Notes under the pieces: generated by a model
What the model was told of the DNA's origin: nothing
Seen by the model: the letters and a program-made list of their open reading frames with translations, nothing else
Databases searched by the model: none
Assembly: GCA_041748175.1 (NCBI GenBank)
Contig: JBGTDU010000138.1
Location: forward strand, 1-27,327
Reading direction: 5' to 3'
Source of the DNA: JAHEJB01 sp041748175
Lineage (GTDB): Bacteria; Bacteroidota; Rhodothermia; Rhodothermales; Rubricoccaceae
Length of the DNA stretch: 27,327 nt
Shown here: positions 1-6,986 of the stretch, one piece after another
How positions within the stretch are numbered: position 1 is the first letter of the stretch
How the letters are laid out: the number at the start of each line of letters is the position of its first letter
Made by a program: the position numbers and the translations under genes

Positions 1-2
1 AC

Positions 3-131
3 GACCTGGAGAAGTGGTGGCGAGCACGCTTCTCGGGTCTTTTATCGACTTTGCACTCCTACGCCGGAAAATTCACCCGCAGCTACAGAAAAACCAACTT
101 TGCCGTCCTACCACTGATCGAGGCTTATTAG
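3..131 (+). CDS. 3' end of a gene cut by the window edge, product unknown
   Basis: The third forward frame is open from the window edge to a TAG at 129-131 and would encode a 42-residue C-terminus containing DLEKWWRARFSGLLSTLHSY and ending LPLIEAY. About 60 % of its codons end in G or C, in line with the GC-rich surroundings. The second frame is also open past this point, so the assignment is tentative. No family is recognised. A weak hairpin follows at 149-170, which fits a gene end here. Confidence 0.35.
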   Translation, partial: DLEKWWRARFSGLLSTLHSYAGKFTRSYRKTNFAVLPLIEAY

Positions 132-148
132 TCGGCCCCGGATTGGGG

Positions 149-170
149 GTGTGGGGGCGCTAAGCCACAC
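149..170 (+). terminator. Weak terminator-like hairpin
   Basis: A 6-bp stem (gtgtgg at 149-154, ccacac at 165-170) with a 10-nt loop is followed by a T-rich stretch (tgcttttctt). It lies between the stop of the truncated first gene and the start of the NTF2-like lipoprotein gene, so it could terminate the upstream transcript. The stem is short and the T tract is interrupted. Confidence 0.3.
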
Positions 171-212
171 ATGCTTTTCTTCAACCGAACCTCAACCCAA
201 ATCCCAATAACC

Positions 213-716
213 ATGAACCGCTTTCTCCTTTTCTCCCTCCTGGCTTTCGCGTTCGCTGCGTGCCAGACGCCCGAAACCGACACCACCGAAGTCGTCACCG
301 AAACGCCGACGCGCACCGTCTCCGATCCGAGCGCCGACCGCGCCGCCATCGAGGCCGTCTCCGCCGCGTGGGAGGCCGGTGCCCGTGCGGGCGACCCGGA
401 CGCCCTAGTGGCACTCAACGCTCCCGACGCGGTAATCCTGCCCGGTGACGAGCCGATGGTCCGAGGGCGCGAGGCCCTTTCCACGTACTTCGCTGCGAAC
501 TACAGCGACCCTATCGATCTCACGCTCGAAGCCGTCGAGATCGTTATTGCTCCGTCGGGTGACTTCGCCTACGAGGTCGGCACCTCCATCGCGCCGGACG
601 GCCGAGGCAAGTACCTCACCGTCTATCACCGCACCGCAGACGGCTGGGAAATCGCGGCCGACAGTTGGAGCAATGACGCACCCGCGCCGGGCACCACCGA
701 CACGTCCGATGGCTGA
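213..716 (+). CDS. NTF2-like (SnoaL/DUF4440-type) lipoprotein
   Basis: A 167-residue protein when started at the ATG that opens MNRFLLFSLLAFAFAAC, a typical lipoprotein signal with a lipobox cysteine at residue 17. An in-frame ATG 14 codons earlier would put a non-signal stretch in front and is less likely. After a Thr/Glu-rich linker (about residues 18-40), residues 45-155 look like a DUF4440/SnoaL NTF2-like fold: RAAIEAVSAAWEAGARAGDP, then LVALNAPDAVILPGDEP, then the closing YHRTADGWEIAADSWS. Such proteins are cone-shaped barrels that bind small ligands or act as unassigned enzymes; the role here is unknown. It probably sits lipid-anchored in the envelope. The cupin/NTF2 fusion gene downstream shares the fold. 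Confidence 0.75.
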   Translation: MNRFLLFSLLAFAFAACQTPETDTTEVVTETPTRTVSDPSADRAAIEAVSAAWEAGARAGDPDALVALNAPDAVILPGDEPMVRGREALSTYFAANYSDPIDLTLEAVEIVIAPSGDFAYEVGTSIAPDGRGKYLTVYHRTADGWEIAADSWSNDAPAPGTTDTSDG

Positions 717-738
717 CCGCGAAGGCACTTTTGCCTCT

Positions 739-790
739 GTAGGGACACGATGCATCGTGTCCCTACGGCATGTGTCCCTACGGCATGCCA
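739..790. repeat. 28-bp perfect palindrome plus partial repeat
   Basis: Positions 739-766 form a perfect 28-bp inverted repeat centred on gatgcatc, with arms beginning gtagggacac. The segment tgtccctacggcatg then recurs directly (within 758-787). It lies between the NTF2-like lipoprotein gene and the cupin fusion gene. Palindromes with a gtaggg...ccctac outline are a common dispersed intergenic element in many bacterial genomes. It could form a cruciform or an RNA hairpin but has no T tract, so I do not call it a terminator. Confidence 0.7.
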
Positions 791-832
791 CATCCACCTT
801 CCATGACCGCTCAACCCTACCGGAGAAAACAT

Positions 833-1666
833 ATGATTCGTTTCAACCGCTTTCTCACCCTTGTCCTGACGGTTCTCGTCCTCGCGCCTGCTGCGATCGC
901 GCAGCAAGAATCCGCGCAGCCTCTGCCCTCCCAGACCGGCAATCCAGCCAACTGGCCTGCTGAGCTCGACGCGGTGATCGCCGCGCCGGACAACCATAGG
1001 GTCCTGATGGAGAACGACCACGTACGCGTGTTGGAGGTGCAGATGGTGCCTCGCGAGACCGAGAACCTCCATCACCACCAGTGGCCGAGCGTGCTGTACA
1101 TCATGGAGGCCGGCCACTTCATCGACCGGGACGCGGACGGCAACGTCATCATGGACTCGCGACAGATGGACGGGCCGCTCCCCTTACCGTTCACGATGTG
1201 GAAGGACGCGGAAGCGCCTCACTCCGTCGAGAACCTCGGCGACGAGCCGATCCGGCTCATCCGGGTAGAACTCAAGCAGCCCGTGCAGAACGGCGCGAGT
1301 GAAGCGCAGCGCGTCCTGGCCATCGAAGACGCCTTCGTCGAGGCTGAGGTCACGCGCGACGAGGCCACACTCCGGCGCATCCTCGACGACGGCTTCGTCT
1401 TCAACCACAGCGACGGGACGACGACCGGCAAGGAGAAGTACGTCGAGGCCGTCCTGAACTTGTCGATGACCGGGCAAACGCTCTCCGAGCGGACCGTCGT
1501 GGTCGACGGCAGCACGGCGGTCATCGCCGGGACGACGGACATTCGCTTCACTTCCGATGCGGGCGAGGACACGACGCAGCACTTGCGCTACACCTCTGTC
1601 TACGTCAAGCGCGGGGGGCAGTGGCGCTTCTTCGCCCTCCACATGAACGGGCATGCTCGCCCTTGA
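833..1666 (+). CDS. Secreted cupin + NTF2-like (DUF4440) fusion protein
   Basis: A 277-residue protein. The ATG at 833 is chosen because it opens the signal peptide MIRFNRFLTLVLTVLVLAPA (cleavage after AIA, before QQ) and has ggagaaaac just upstream; an earlier ATG at 770 lies in the palindromic repeat. Residues about 60-160 are a cupin barrel with the metal-type motif NLHHHQWPSVLYIMEAGHF and later PHSVENLGDEPIRLIRVELK. Residues about 165-275 form a DUF4440/NTF2-like domain (AFVEAEVTRDEATLRRILDD, then VYVKRGGQWRFFALHMNGHA). Export to the periplasm is likely. The combination suggests a small-molecule-binding or processing enzyme, but the substrate is unknown. Its last codons and stop belong to a 48-bp segment repeated after the next gene. 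Confidence 0.8.
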   Translation: MIRFNRFLTLVLTVLVLAPAAIAQQESAQPLPSQTGNPANWPAELDAVIAAPDNHRVLMENDHVRVLEVQMVPRETENLHHHQWPSVLYIMEAGHFIDRDADGNVIMDSRQMDGPLPLPFTMWKDAEAPHSVENLGDEPIRLIRVELKQPVQNGASEAQRVLAIEDAFVEAEVTRDEATLRRILDDGFVFNHSDGTTTGKEKYVEAVLNLSMTGQTLSERTVVVDGSTAVIAGTTDIRFTSDAGEDTTQHLRYTSVYVKRGGQWRFFALHMNGHARP

Positions 1667-1697
1667 GCACCACCGGCGGCGCGCATTCGGCGCGCTG
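1650..1697 (+). repeat. 48-bp gene-tail/intergenic repeat, copy A
   Basis: This segment begins in the last codons of the cupin fusion gene (HARP-stop) and runs into the intergenic hairpin gcgcgc-attcg-gcgcgc. It matches 2184-2231 at 45 of 48 positions by eye. The hairpin has a 6-bp stem and no T run. Confidence 0.8.
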
Positions 1698-1724
1698 TTT
1701 TCCTCACCCACAACCCCCAGACCC

Positions 1725-2180
1725 ATGAAACATTTCAACCTTATTCTCACCCTCGCCCTGACCACCCTCATCCTCGCGCCCGCTGTGGCTGCGCAGGACT
1801 ACTTCCACTTGCGACCGGACGTCGAAAGGGCCTACGGCTACACGCATGCCGTGAAAATCGGCGATGACATCAAGGTCTCCGGCGCAGTAAGCATGGACGA
1901 CGAGGGGAATCCGACCGCTGTCGGTGACATGGAGCAGCAGATGAAGAATGTCTACGCTGATCTGCGCAGTGTCCTGGAGCACTACGGCTACACGTTTGAT
2001 GACGTGATCGTCGAGAACGTTTTCACAACGGACATGGCCGGATTCCTCGAAGTGGCCTCGTATCGGGGTACGATCTATACGAAGCAATTCCCGACCGGAA
2101 GCTGGCTCGAGGTGAAGGGGCTCGCCTTGTCCGAATTCATGATCGAGATCGAGATCGAGGCACACCGGTCCGGATCGTGA
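1725..2180 (+). CDS. Secreted RidA-like (YjgF/UK114 family) protein
   Basis: A 151-residue protein starting at the ATG of a signal peptide (MKHFNLILTLALTTLILAPA, cleavage near AVAAQ). The mature part is a full RidA/YjgF/UK114 domain: HAVKIGDDIKVSGAVSMDDE, then MEQQMKNVYADLRSVLEHYG and the C-terminal LSEFMIEIEIEAH. Cytosolic RidA hydrolyses reactive enamines/imines using a conserved arginine in a PARS-type motif; here the matching stretch reads PTGSWLEV, so that arginine is missing and classical deaminase activity is unlikely. The signal peptide is unusually similar to that of the preceding unrelated gene. The role is unknown; it may bind a small ligand in the periplasm as a trimer. Confidence 0.82.
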   Translation: MKHFNLILTLALTTLILAPAVAAQDYFHLRPDVERAYGYTHAVKIGDDIKVSGAVSMDDEGNPTAVGDMEQQMKNVYADLRSVLEHYGYTFDDVIVENVFTTDMAGFLEVASYRGTIYTKQFPTGSWLEVKGLALSEFMIEIEIEAHRSGS

Positions 2181-2183
2181 ACC

Positions 2184-2231
2184 GGCATGCCCGCTCTTGA
2201 GCACCACCCGCGGCGCGCATTCGGCGCGCTG
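2184..2231 (+). repeat. 48-bp gene-tail/intergenic repeat, copy B
   Basis: Second copy of the segment at 1650-1697, differing at three positions. Here it lies just after the stop of the RidA-like gene and is non-coding, yet it still reads like a decayed version of the cupin gene's last codons (RHARS-stop instead of GHARP-stop). It keeps the gcgcgc-attcg-gcgcgc hairpin. Confidence 0.8.
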
Positions 2232-2268
2232 CCTTCTATCAACCAACCAACCAAACGAGGGACATCAC

Positions 2269-2550
2269 ATGGCAACACTCATCGCGTTTCACGAAGTCGA
2301 GGACGGGGATCACTGGGCACAGGCCTGGCACGGAGGAGCAGGAAGTCGGCAAGAGATGTTCGGCCAGATCGGGGCGACAGCGCGCATCTTCCGGGACCCG
2401 GAGCATCCGAACCTGACGGGGGTCCTATTAGAGGTCCCAGACACGGACCGCTTCGAGTCGTTCATGGCCACCGACGAGGCTGCGCAAGCCATGAAGGAGG
2501 ATGGGCTGAAGGTCGAGACCCTGCGGGTACTGAGCGAAATAACCCCGTAG
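2269..2550 (+). CDS. Small protein, probable dimeric alpha/beta-barrel fold
   Basis: A 93-residue cytoplasmic protein starting MATLIAFHEVEDGDHW, with a good ribosome-binding sequence (acgaggga) about 7 nt before the ATG, which decides the start. It has no signal peptide or membrane segment. The alternating beta-alpha pattern (ATARIFRDPEHPNLTGVLLE, then FESFMATDEAAQAMKEDGLK) resembles small ferredoxin-like proteins of the antibiotic-biosynthesis-monooxygenase/DUF1330 type. No precise family or function is recognised. Its neighbours have similar sizes and related folds, so it may act with them on the same small molecules. Confidence 0.65.
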   Translation: MATLIAFHEVEDGDHWAQAWHGGAGSRQEMFGQIGATARIFRDPEHPNLTGVLLEVPDTDRFESFMATDEAAQAMKEDGLKVETLRVLSEITP

Positions 2551-2702
2551 CTCGACGGAGCGGGTGCAGGCCGGGATGTGCATACAAACCGACCTGCGCA
2601 CCGCCCAGGTCCTGAAACCCGCGTGCGCCGGTCACCGCGTCTTCGTAACCATGCGCCCGGCCGATGCCTCCAATGCTCCTTTCACCTCAACCCTGTTCAA
2701 CC

Positions 2703-3062
2703 ATGAGCGAGCTATTCAACATCGTCCACTTCACGGTCCACGACGGGCAGCAGGACGCCTTTGAGGACTTGTCCCTTGAGTGCATCGATATTGTCAAAGA
2801 AAAAGACACGGGCACGTTGCAGTACGACTGGTACTTCAACGACGACCGCAGCGAGTGCGTCGTCCACGAACGCTACGCCAGTTCGGCTGCCGTGCTCGAA
2901 CACGTCAGTAACCTGGGCGACACGCTCGGGGCTCTCCTCGGCGTTTCCGATATGGTCGTGGAGATATACGGCGCGCCGTCGCAGGCCCTTCTCGACGCGA
3001 CCGCTGGGATGGATATCCGGGTCTACGGCTACGCCCGGGGCCTCGGTGCCACTTCGGGCTGA
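2703..3062 (+). CDS. Antibiotic biosynthesis monooxygenase-like (ABM) protein
   Basis: A 119-residue protein starting MSELFNIVHFTVHDGQQDAF; the earlier in-frame ATG at 2664 adds a stretch with no domain. Residues about 5-95 follow the ABM pattern: a first strand (FNIVHFTV), a helix, then DTGTLQYDWYFNDDRSECVV with the strand pair and HERYASSAAVLEHV helix typical of these dimeric ferredoxin-like proteins. ABM proteins include quinone-forming oxygenases and heme-degrading enzymes, and many members have no known substrate. No signal peptide is seen, so it is probably cytoplasmic. It lies in a same-strand run with about 110-150 bp on either side, not tightly coupled. Confidence 0.72.
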   Translation: MSELFNIVHFTVHDGQQDAFEDLSLECIDIVKEKDTGTLQYDWYFNDDRSECVVHERYASSAAVLEHVSNLGDTLGALLGVSDMVVEIYGAPSQALLDATAGMDIRVYGYARGLGATSG

Positions 3063-3173
3063 TAAGTTGTGCATCGAGCTCACTGCCTGCCGTTGAAGGG
3101 CCCGACGGGGCGCTCGTTAGAGCGTTGCTCTCTCCTTCACTCCAATACTCACTCACCATGCCACTCCCTCTTG

Positions 3174-4022
3174 ATGCGTACCTCCACCTTCCGCCCCAAG
3201 CGACTCTTCCTGATCACCCTCCTGCTCACCATAGCCATACCCGGCGCCCTCGCACAGCGCGTGGATAGCCCGAACGTCGAACACCTCAACGGGGCCGGCA
3301 TCCTCCCGACGGAGTCGCCGCTCCCTTTCTCCGATGCCGTGCGTGTCGGGGACATGGTGTTCCTCTCGGGCATGATCGGCGTCGTGCCCGGTACGCTGGA
3401 GCTCGTCTCCGGCGGCACTGCCGCCGAGGCGCGGCAAGCCCTGGAGAACATCGAGGTCGTGCTCCAGGCCCATGGGCTCACGCGCCGCGACGTCGTCAAG
3501 TGCACGGTGATGATGGAGGACATCGCGGAGTGGGGCGCCTTCAACGCGATCTACGCGTCGTTCTTCACCGCGCCGTACCCCGCCCGCAGCGCGTTCGGAA
3601 CGGACGGCCTGGCACTTGGGGCGCGCCTGGAGGTCGAGTGCGTCGCGGCCACGCCGCAGCGCCACAACACCCTACCGGAGCCCGCTCCATCCTCACCGGT
3701 CTACACCATCCTCGACATCACCGTTCACGACGACGCCAGGTACCAGCGGTACCGCGAGGCCGTCGCGCCCATCATCGCTGCGCACGGGGGGCGGTACGTC
3801 GTGCGGTCAGGCGCGGCGCGGTTCGACCCCGATCCGAATGCGGCCGTCATCAGCCCCGAGGGCGACTGGCACCCCGACCGGATCATCGTCCTCGAGTTTC
3901 CCTCGCGGGCGGCACTCGAAGGGTTCGTGGCCTCGCCCGAGTACCAGGCCGTCGCCCCGCTGCGTGCCGCCTCCGCCACGACGCGGTCCGTAGTGGTGAA
4001 CGGCTACGCCGACGACCATTGA
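3174..4022 (+). CDS. Secreted RidA + DUF1330 fusion protein
   Basis: A 282-residue protein started at the ATG that opens a signal peptide (MRTSTFRPKRLFLITLLLTI, cleavage after ALA). Residues about 35-165 are a RidA/YjgF domain (PFSDAVRVGDMVFLSGMIGV, then AEARQALENIEVVLQAHGLT). Unlike the other two Rid proteins here it keeps the active-site-like arginine in YPARSAF and the glutamate in LEVECVA. Residues about 180-280 form a DUF1330-type domain: YTILDITVHDDARYQRYREA, GGRYVVRSG, RIIVLEFPSRAALEGFVASP. A Pro/Ser linker (PEPAPSSP) joins them. The fusion and the export signal suggest removal of a reactive nitrogen or carbonyl compound outside the cytoplasm; this is inference. Confidence 0.85.
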   Translation: MRTSTFRPKRLFLITLLLTIAIPGALAQRVDSPNVEHLNGAGILPTESPLPFSDAVRVGDMVFLSGMIGVVPGTLELVSGGTAAEARQALENIEVVLQAHGLTRRDVVKCTVMMEDIAEWGAFNAIYASFFTAPYPARSAFGTDGLALGARLEVECVAATPQRHNTLPEPAPSSPVYTILDITVHDDARYQRYREAVAPIIAAHGGRYVVRSGAARFDPDPNAAVISPEGDWHPDRIIVLEFPSRAALEGFVASPEYQAVAPLRAASATTRSVVVNGYADDH

Positions 4023-4121
4023 CCCCGCGTCATTTCCCTATAACCCCCAGATTAACCCTGGTCTGATGCCCAATTCGAATGCCTTACCAGACGATGACCG
4101 TACGGACACGGCGTGCCGTCT

Positions 4122-4167
4122 CCACGCTTCCGCTTCGCGTGGGGGCCGGACAGGTCGCGCCCTGTCC
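4122..4167. repeat. Two adjacent hairpins, dispersed-repeat type
   Basis: Two inverted repeats lie side by side: ccacgc (4122-4127) with gcgtgg (4137-4142), and ggacagg (4148-4154) with cctgtcc (4161-4167). The right end (tgtccctacgg) matches the end of the palindromic element at 739-790, so both probably belong to one dispersed family. The whole lies inside an open frame upstream of the lipoprotein gene at 4198, where it is more likely leader than coding sequence. Confidence 0.6.
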
Positions 4168-4197
4168 CTACGGCCAGACCTGCGCTGCGCACCCGCC

Positions 4198-4665
4198 GTG
4201 CTCACTTTTCTCCTCCTCGCCGGATGCGGCTCCGGCGACTCACCTACTGATGCCACCATGAACCAAGACCTACACGACTTCGCCATTCGCTACACCGCTG
4301 CCTGGTGCAGCCAGGACCCGGCAAGCGTCGCGTCCTTCTTCGCGGAGGACGGGTCGCTTGCGGTCAACGACGCCGCGCCGGCTGTGGGGCGCGAGGCCAT
4401 CGCCGAGGTCGCGCAGGGATTCATGACGGCGTTCCCGGACATGGTGATCACGATGGATTCCTTGCACGTCGGAGACGGCACCATCGAGTACCATTGGACC
4501 TTGGCTGGGACGAACACCGGCCCGGATGGCACCGGTAACGCCGTCCGGATCGGTGGGTACGAAGAGTGGACGCGCGGGGCTGATGGCCTGATCGCCGAGT
4601 CGCAGGGCCATTTCGATGAAGCCGAATACAGCCGGCAAATCGAATACGGCGTCGACGTTCCATGA
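4198..4665 (+). CDS. NTF2-like (SnoaL/DUF4440) lipoprotein
   Basis: The GTG at 4198 gives a 155-residue protein starting VLTFLLLAGCGSGDSPTDAT, with a lipobox (LLAGC) but a very short, uncharged signal. Alternatives are an ATG at 4066 (199 residues, reading through the hairpin repeat), a CTG at 4180 that would add an arginine, and an ATG at 4258 giving a soluble form. The rest is NTF2-like: DFAIRYTAAWCSQDPASVAS, FFAEDGSLAVNDAAPAVGRE, then EYHWTLAGTNTGPDGTGNAV and GYEEWTRGADGLIAESQGHF, close to SnoaL-like proteins. The stop overlaps the ATG of the DUF5916 gene by ATGA, so the two are probably translationally coupled. The substrate is unknown. Confidence 0.7.
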   Translation: MLTFLLLAGCGSGDSPTDATMNQDLHDFAIRYTAAWCSQDPASVASFFAEDGSLAVNDAAPAVGREAIAEVAQGFMTAFPDMVITMDSLHVGDGTIEYHWTLAGTNTGPDGTGNAVRIGGYEEWTRGADGLIAESQGHFDEAEYSRQIEYGVDVP

Positions 4666-6893
4666 TGAGCCGTGTCATTCTCCTCCTCGCCTTCTGGCCC
4701 ACCCTCGCGCTCGCCCAATCCCCCCCTGCGTCACCCGCGACGTCCGAGACGTTCGTTGTCCCACGCCTCAACGGCCCCATCGACCTTGATGGCCGCGTGG
4801 ACGAACCGGCCTGGGATGCCATCGAACCGCTGCCGCTGATCACCCACTGGCCGTCCTTCGGCGATGCGCCCTCGGAGCCGACCGAGATTCGCCTCGCCTA
4901 CGACGACGCCTACATTTACGTCTCGTGCCGCTGCTATGCGCCACCCGAGGCCGTCTTCGCCGCGTCGTTCAAGCGGGACCTCAACACGCTCGGAACGGAC
5001 TACCTCGCTCTCGGCCTCGATACCTACAACGACAACACGACAGGCGTTGGGTTTTGGGCCTCGCCCACCGGCTCGCGCACCGACGGCACGTTTGCCAACG
5101 ACGACGGCAACTTCGACGACACGTGGAACACGTTCTGGGACGCAGAGGTGACCGTCACGCCCGAGGGCTGGTTCGCCGAGATGCGCGTTCCGTTCTCCAG
5201 TCTCCGCTACCAGCCCGTCGACGGCCGCGTGATGATGGGCCTCAGCGCGTGGCGCTACCTGGGCAAGAAGAACGAGATGGACATTTTCCCCGACATCCCC
5301 CCCACCTGGGGTTTCTGGAGTTTCAACAAGGCCTCGCAGTTTCAGAAAGTTGTCTTCGAAGGCATCGAGACGCGGCGGCCTGTCTACATCACGCCCTACG
5401 CACTCGGCGGCCTCGGCCAAAGCTTCGACCTGAACGACCCCGAGACGGCGTACGTCCGCACCGACGACCCCGTCACCGAACTCGGCGGCGACCTCAAGAT
5501 GAGCCTCACGGACAACCTTACGCTCGACCTGACGCTCAACACCGACTTTGCGCAGGTGGAGGCCGACAACCAGCAGGTTAACCTTACACGGTTCTCGCTC
5601 TTCTTCCCGGAAAAACGCCAGTTTTTTCTCGAACGCGCGAGCCTCTTTGATGTCAATCTGGGCGGGTCGAACCGGCTCTTCTATAGCCGCCGGATCGGGC
5701 TCCACGATGGCCAAGCCGTTCGCCTGCTCGGCGGCGGTCGGCTCGTCGGCCGCGTGGGGCCGTGGGATGTCGGCGTCATCAACTTGCAGACGGGCCGGAT
5801 TACCGAAAACCTTGACCCGGCGGATGCGCTGGGCTCTGAAAACTTCGGCGTCCTTCGCCTACGTCGGCAGGTCCTGAACGCCAATTCAACGGCGGGCGGC
5901 ATGCTCGCCTCGCGCGTCTCCGAGGACGGAGCGTACAACGTGGCCGTCGGGCTCGATACCGACCTTCGCGTCTTGGGCGAGTCCTTCCTGACCGTCAACT
6001 GGGTGCAGACGTTCGACGATGAAGTGGACGCCGGCCTTTCGCCGCTGGACGTAACGCGGATGCGGGCCAGGCTTGAGCGCCGCGCGTACGTCGGCACGAG
6101 CTACGCGCTGGGTATTGCCCGCTCGGGGCGCGAGTACCGCCCGGACATGGGTTTTGAGCAGCGCGAAGATTACACGGCGTTGCGAGGCCTCGTCTCGCAG
6201 GGCTGGGGCTCGTCGCCGGGTTCGCCGTTCGCGCGGCACCAGGTTTCTGCCTCGACCCTCGCCTACTTCCGCAACGAGGGCGGCACGGCTGAGACCGTGG
6301 AAAACCGCGTCGGATGGGAGGGGCAGCTAACATCCGGTGCCTTTTTCAACGTCGGCGTCGATGTCGTCTACGAGGACCTGCTCGAAGCCTTCGACCTCTC
6401 CGACGCCGCCGAGGTGCTGCCGGGCGAATACACGTTTGTCTCAGCGAGCGCAGGGTATCAGAGTTCGCGAGGTGGCACCTTGAGTTTCGATATAAACGCC
6501 GGTCTGGGCGGCTTCTACGATGGCTGGCGCGCAACTGCGGGTTTCGCGCCCAGATGGATCGTCTCGAAGCATCTGGAACTCAACGGCGGATATGACCTGA
6601 ACCGCATTCGTTTTCCGGATCGGGAGCAGACATTCACAGCGCATCTGGGAAGCATTCGCGCACTCGCAGCGCTGAACACGCGGTTCTCGTTGGCCGCATT
6701 CCTGCAGTACAACAGCGCAGCCAATGCAGGGGCCGCAAATATTCGCTTCCGCTACAATCCGCAGGAGGGAACGGACTTTTTCCTCGTCATCAATTCCGGG
6801 TTCAACACCGACCGTCTGCGCGAAGTCCCGGCGCTCCCGCCAACCGACAACCGAACAATTCTGGCCAAGTACACCTACACATTCACCCTCTAA
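4662..6893 (+). CDS. DUF5916 outer-membrane protein with CBM9-like domain
   Basis: A 743-residue exported protein; signal MMSRVILLLAFWPTLALAQ, with a second ATG one codon later also usable. Residues about 35-215 form a CBM9-like carbohydrate-binding-type fold (LDGRVDEPAWDAIEPLPLIT, IRLAYDDAYIYVSCRCY, WFAEMRVPFSSLRY). The rest is DUF5916, marked by FAQVEADNQQVNLTRFSLFF and FPEKRQFFLERASLF, and ends in alternating strands closing with an aromatic-rich KYTYTFTL, as expected for a beta-barrel inserted in the outer membrane. DUF5916 proteins are frequent in Bacteroidota and relatives; the function is unproven, possibly binding or uptake of a polymer. It overlaps the upstream lipoprotein gene by 4 bp. 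Confidence 0.88.
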   Translation: MMSRVILLLAFWPTLALAQSPPASPATSETFVVPRLNGPIDLDGRVDEPAWDAIEPLPLITHWPSFGDAPSEPTEIRLAYDDAYIYVSCRCYAPPEAVFAASFKRDLNTLGTDYLALGLDTYNDNTTGVGFWASPTGSRTDGTFANDDGNFDDTWNTFWDAEVTVTPEGWFAEMRVPFSSLRYQPVDGRVMMGLSAWRYLGKKNEMDIFPDIPPTWGFWSFNKASQFQKVVFEGIETRRPVYITPYALGGLGQSFDLNDPETAYVRTDDPVTELGGDLKMSLTDNLTLDLTLNTDFAQVEADNQQVNLTRFSLFFPEKRQFFLERASLFDVNLGGSNRLFYSRRIGLHDGQAVRLLGGGRLVGRVGPWDVGVINLQTGRITENLDPADALGSENFGVLRLRRQVLNANSTAGGMLASRVSEDGAYNVAVGLDTDLRVLGESFLTVNWVQTFDDEVDAGLSPLDVTRMRARLERRAYVGTSYALGIARSGREYRPDMGFEQREDYTALRGLVSQGWGSSPGSPFARHQVSASTLAYFRNEGGTAETVENRVGWEGQLTSGAFFNVGVDVVYEDLLEAFDLSDAAEVLPGEYTFVSASAGYQSSRGGTLSFDINAGLGGFYDGWRATAGFAPRWIVSKHLELNGGYDLNRIRFPDREQTFTAHLGSIRALAALNTRFSLAAFLQYNSAANAGAANIRFRYNPQEGTDFFLVINSGFNTDRLREVPALPPTDNRTILAKYTYTFTL

Positions 6894-6986
6894 ACCCCAC
6901 CGGATGTTTGAGCAGCAGCGGCGCGTGCTCTTAACGGCGACGTTGTATGTTTCTGCCCGGTCTTCCATCATCCAAAACCACGACTC

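Noticed and set aside
1680..1697. Rho-independent terminator at the gcgcgc hairpin
   Set aside because: Stem is only 6 bp and only a short TTTT follows in copy A and none in copy B; kept as a repeat, not a terminator.
6907..6953. Bacteroidota-type promoter (TTTG ... TATGTTTC) before FIST 1
   Set aside because: The -7-like box has a mismatch and the spacing of about 35 bases between boxes is too long.
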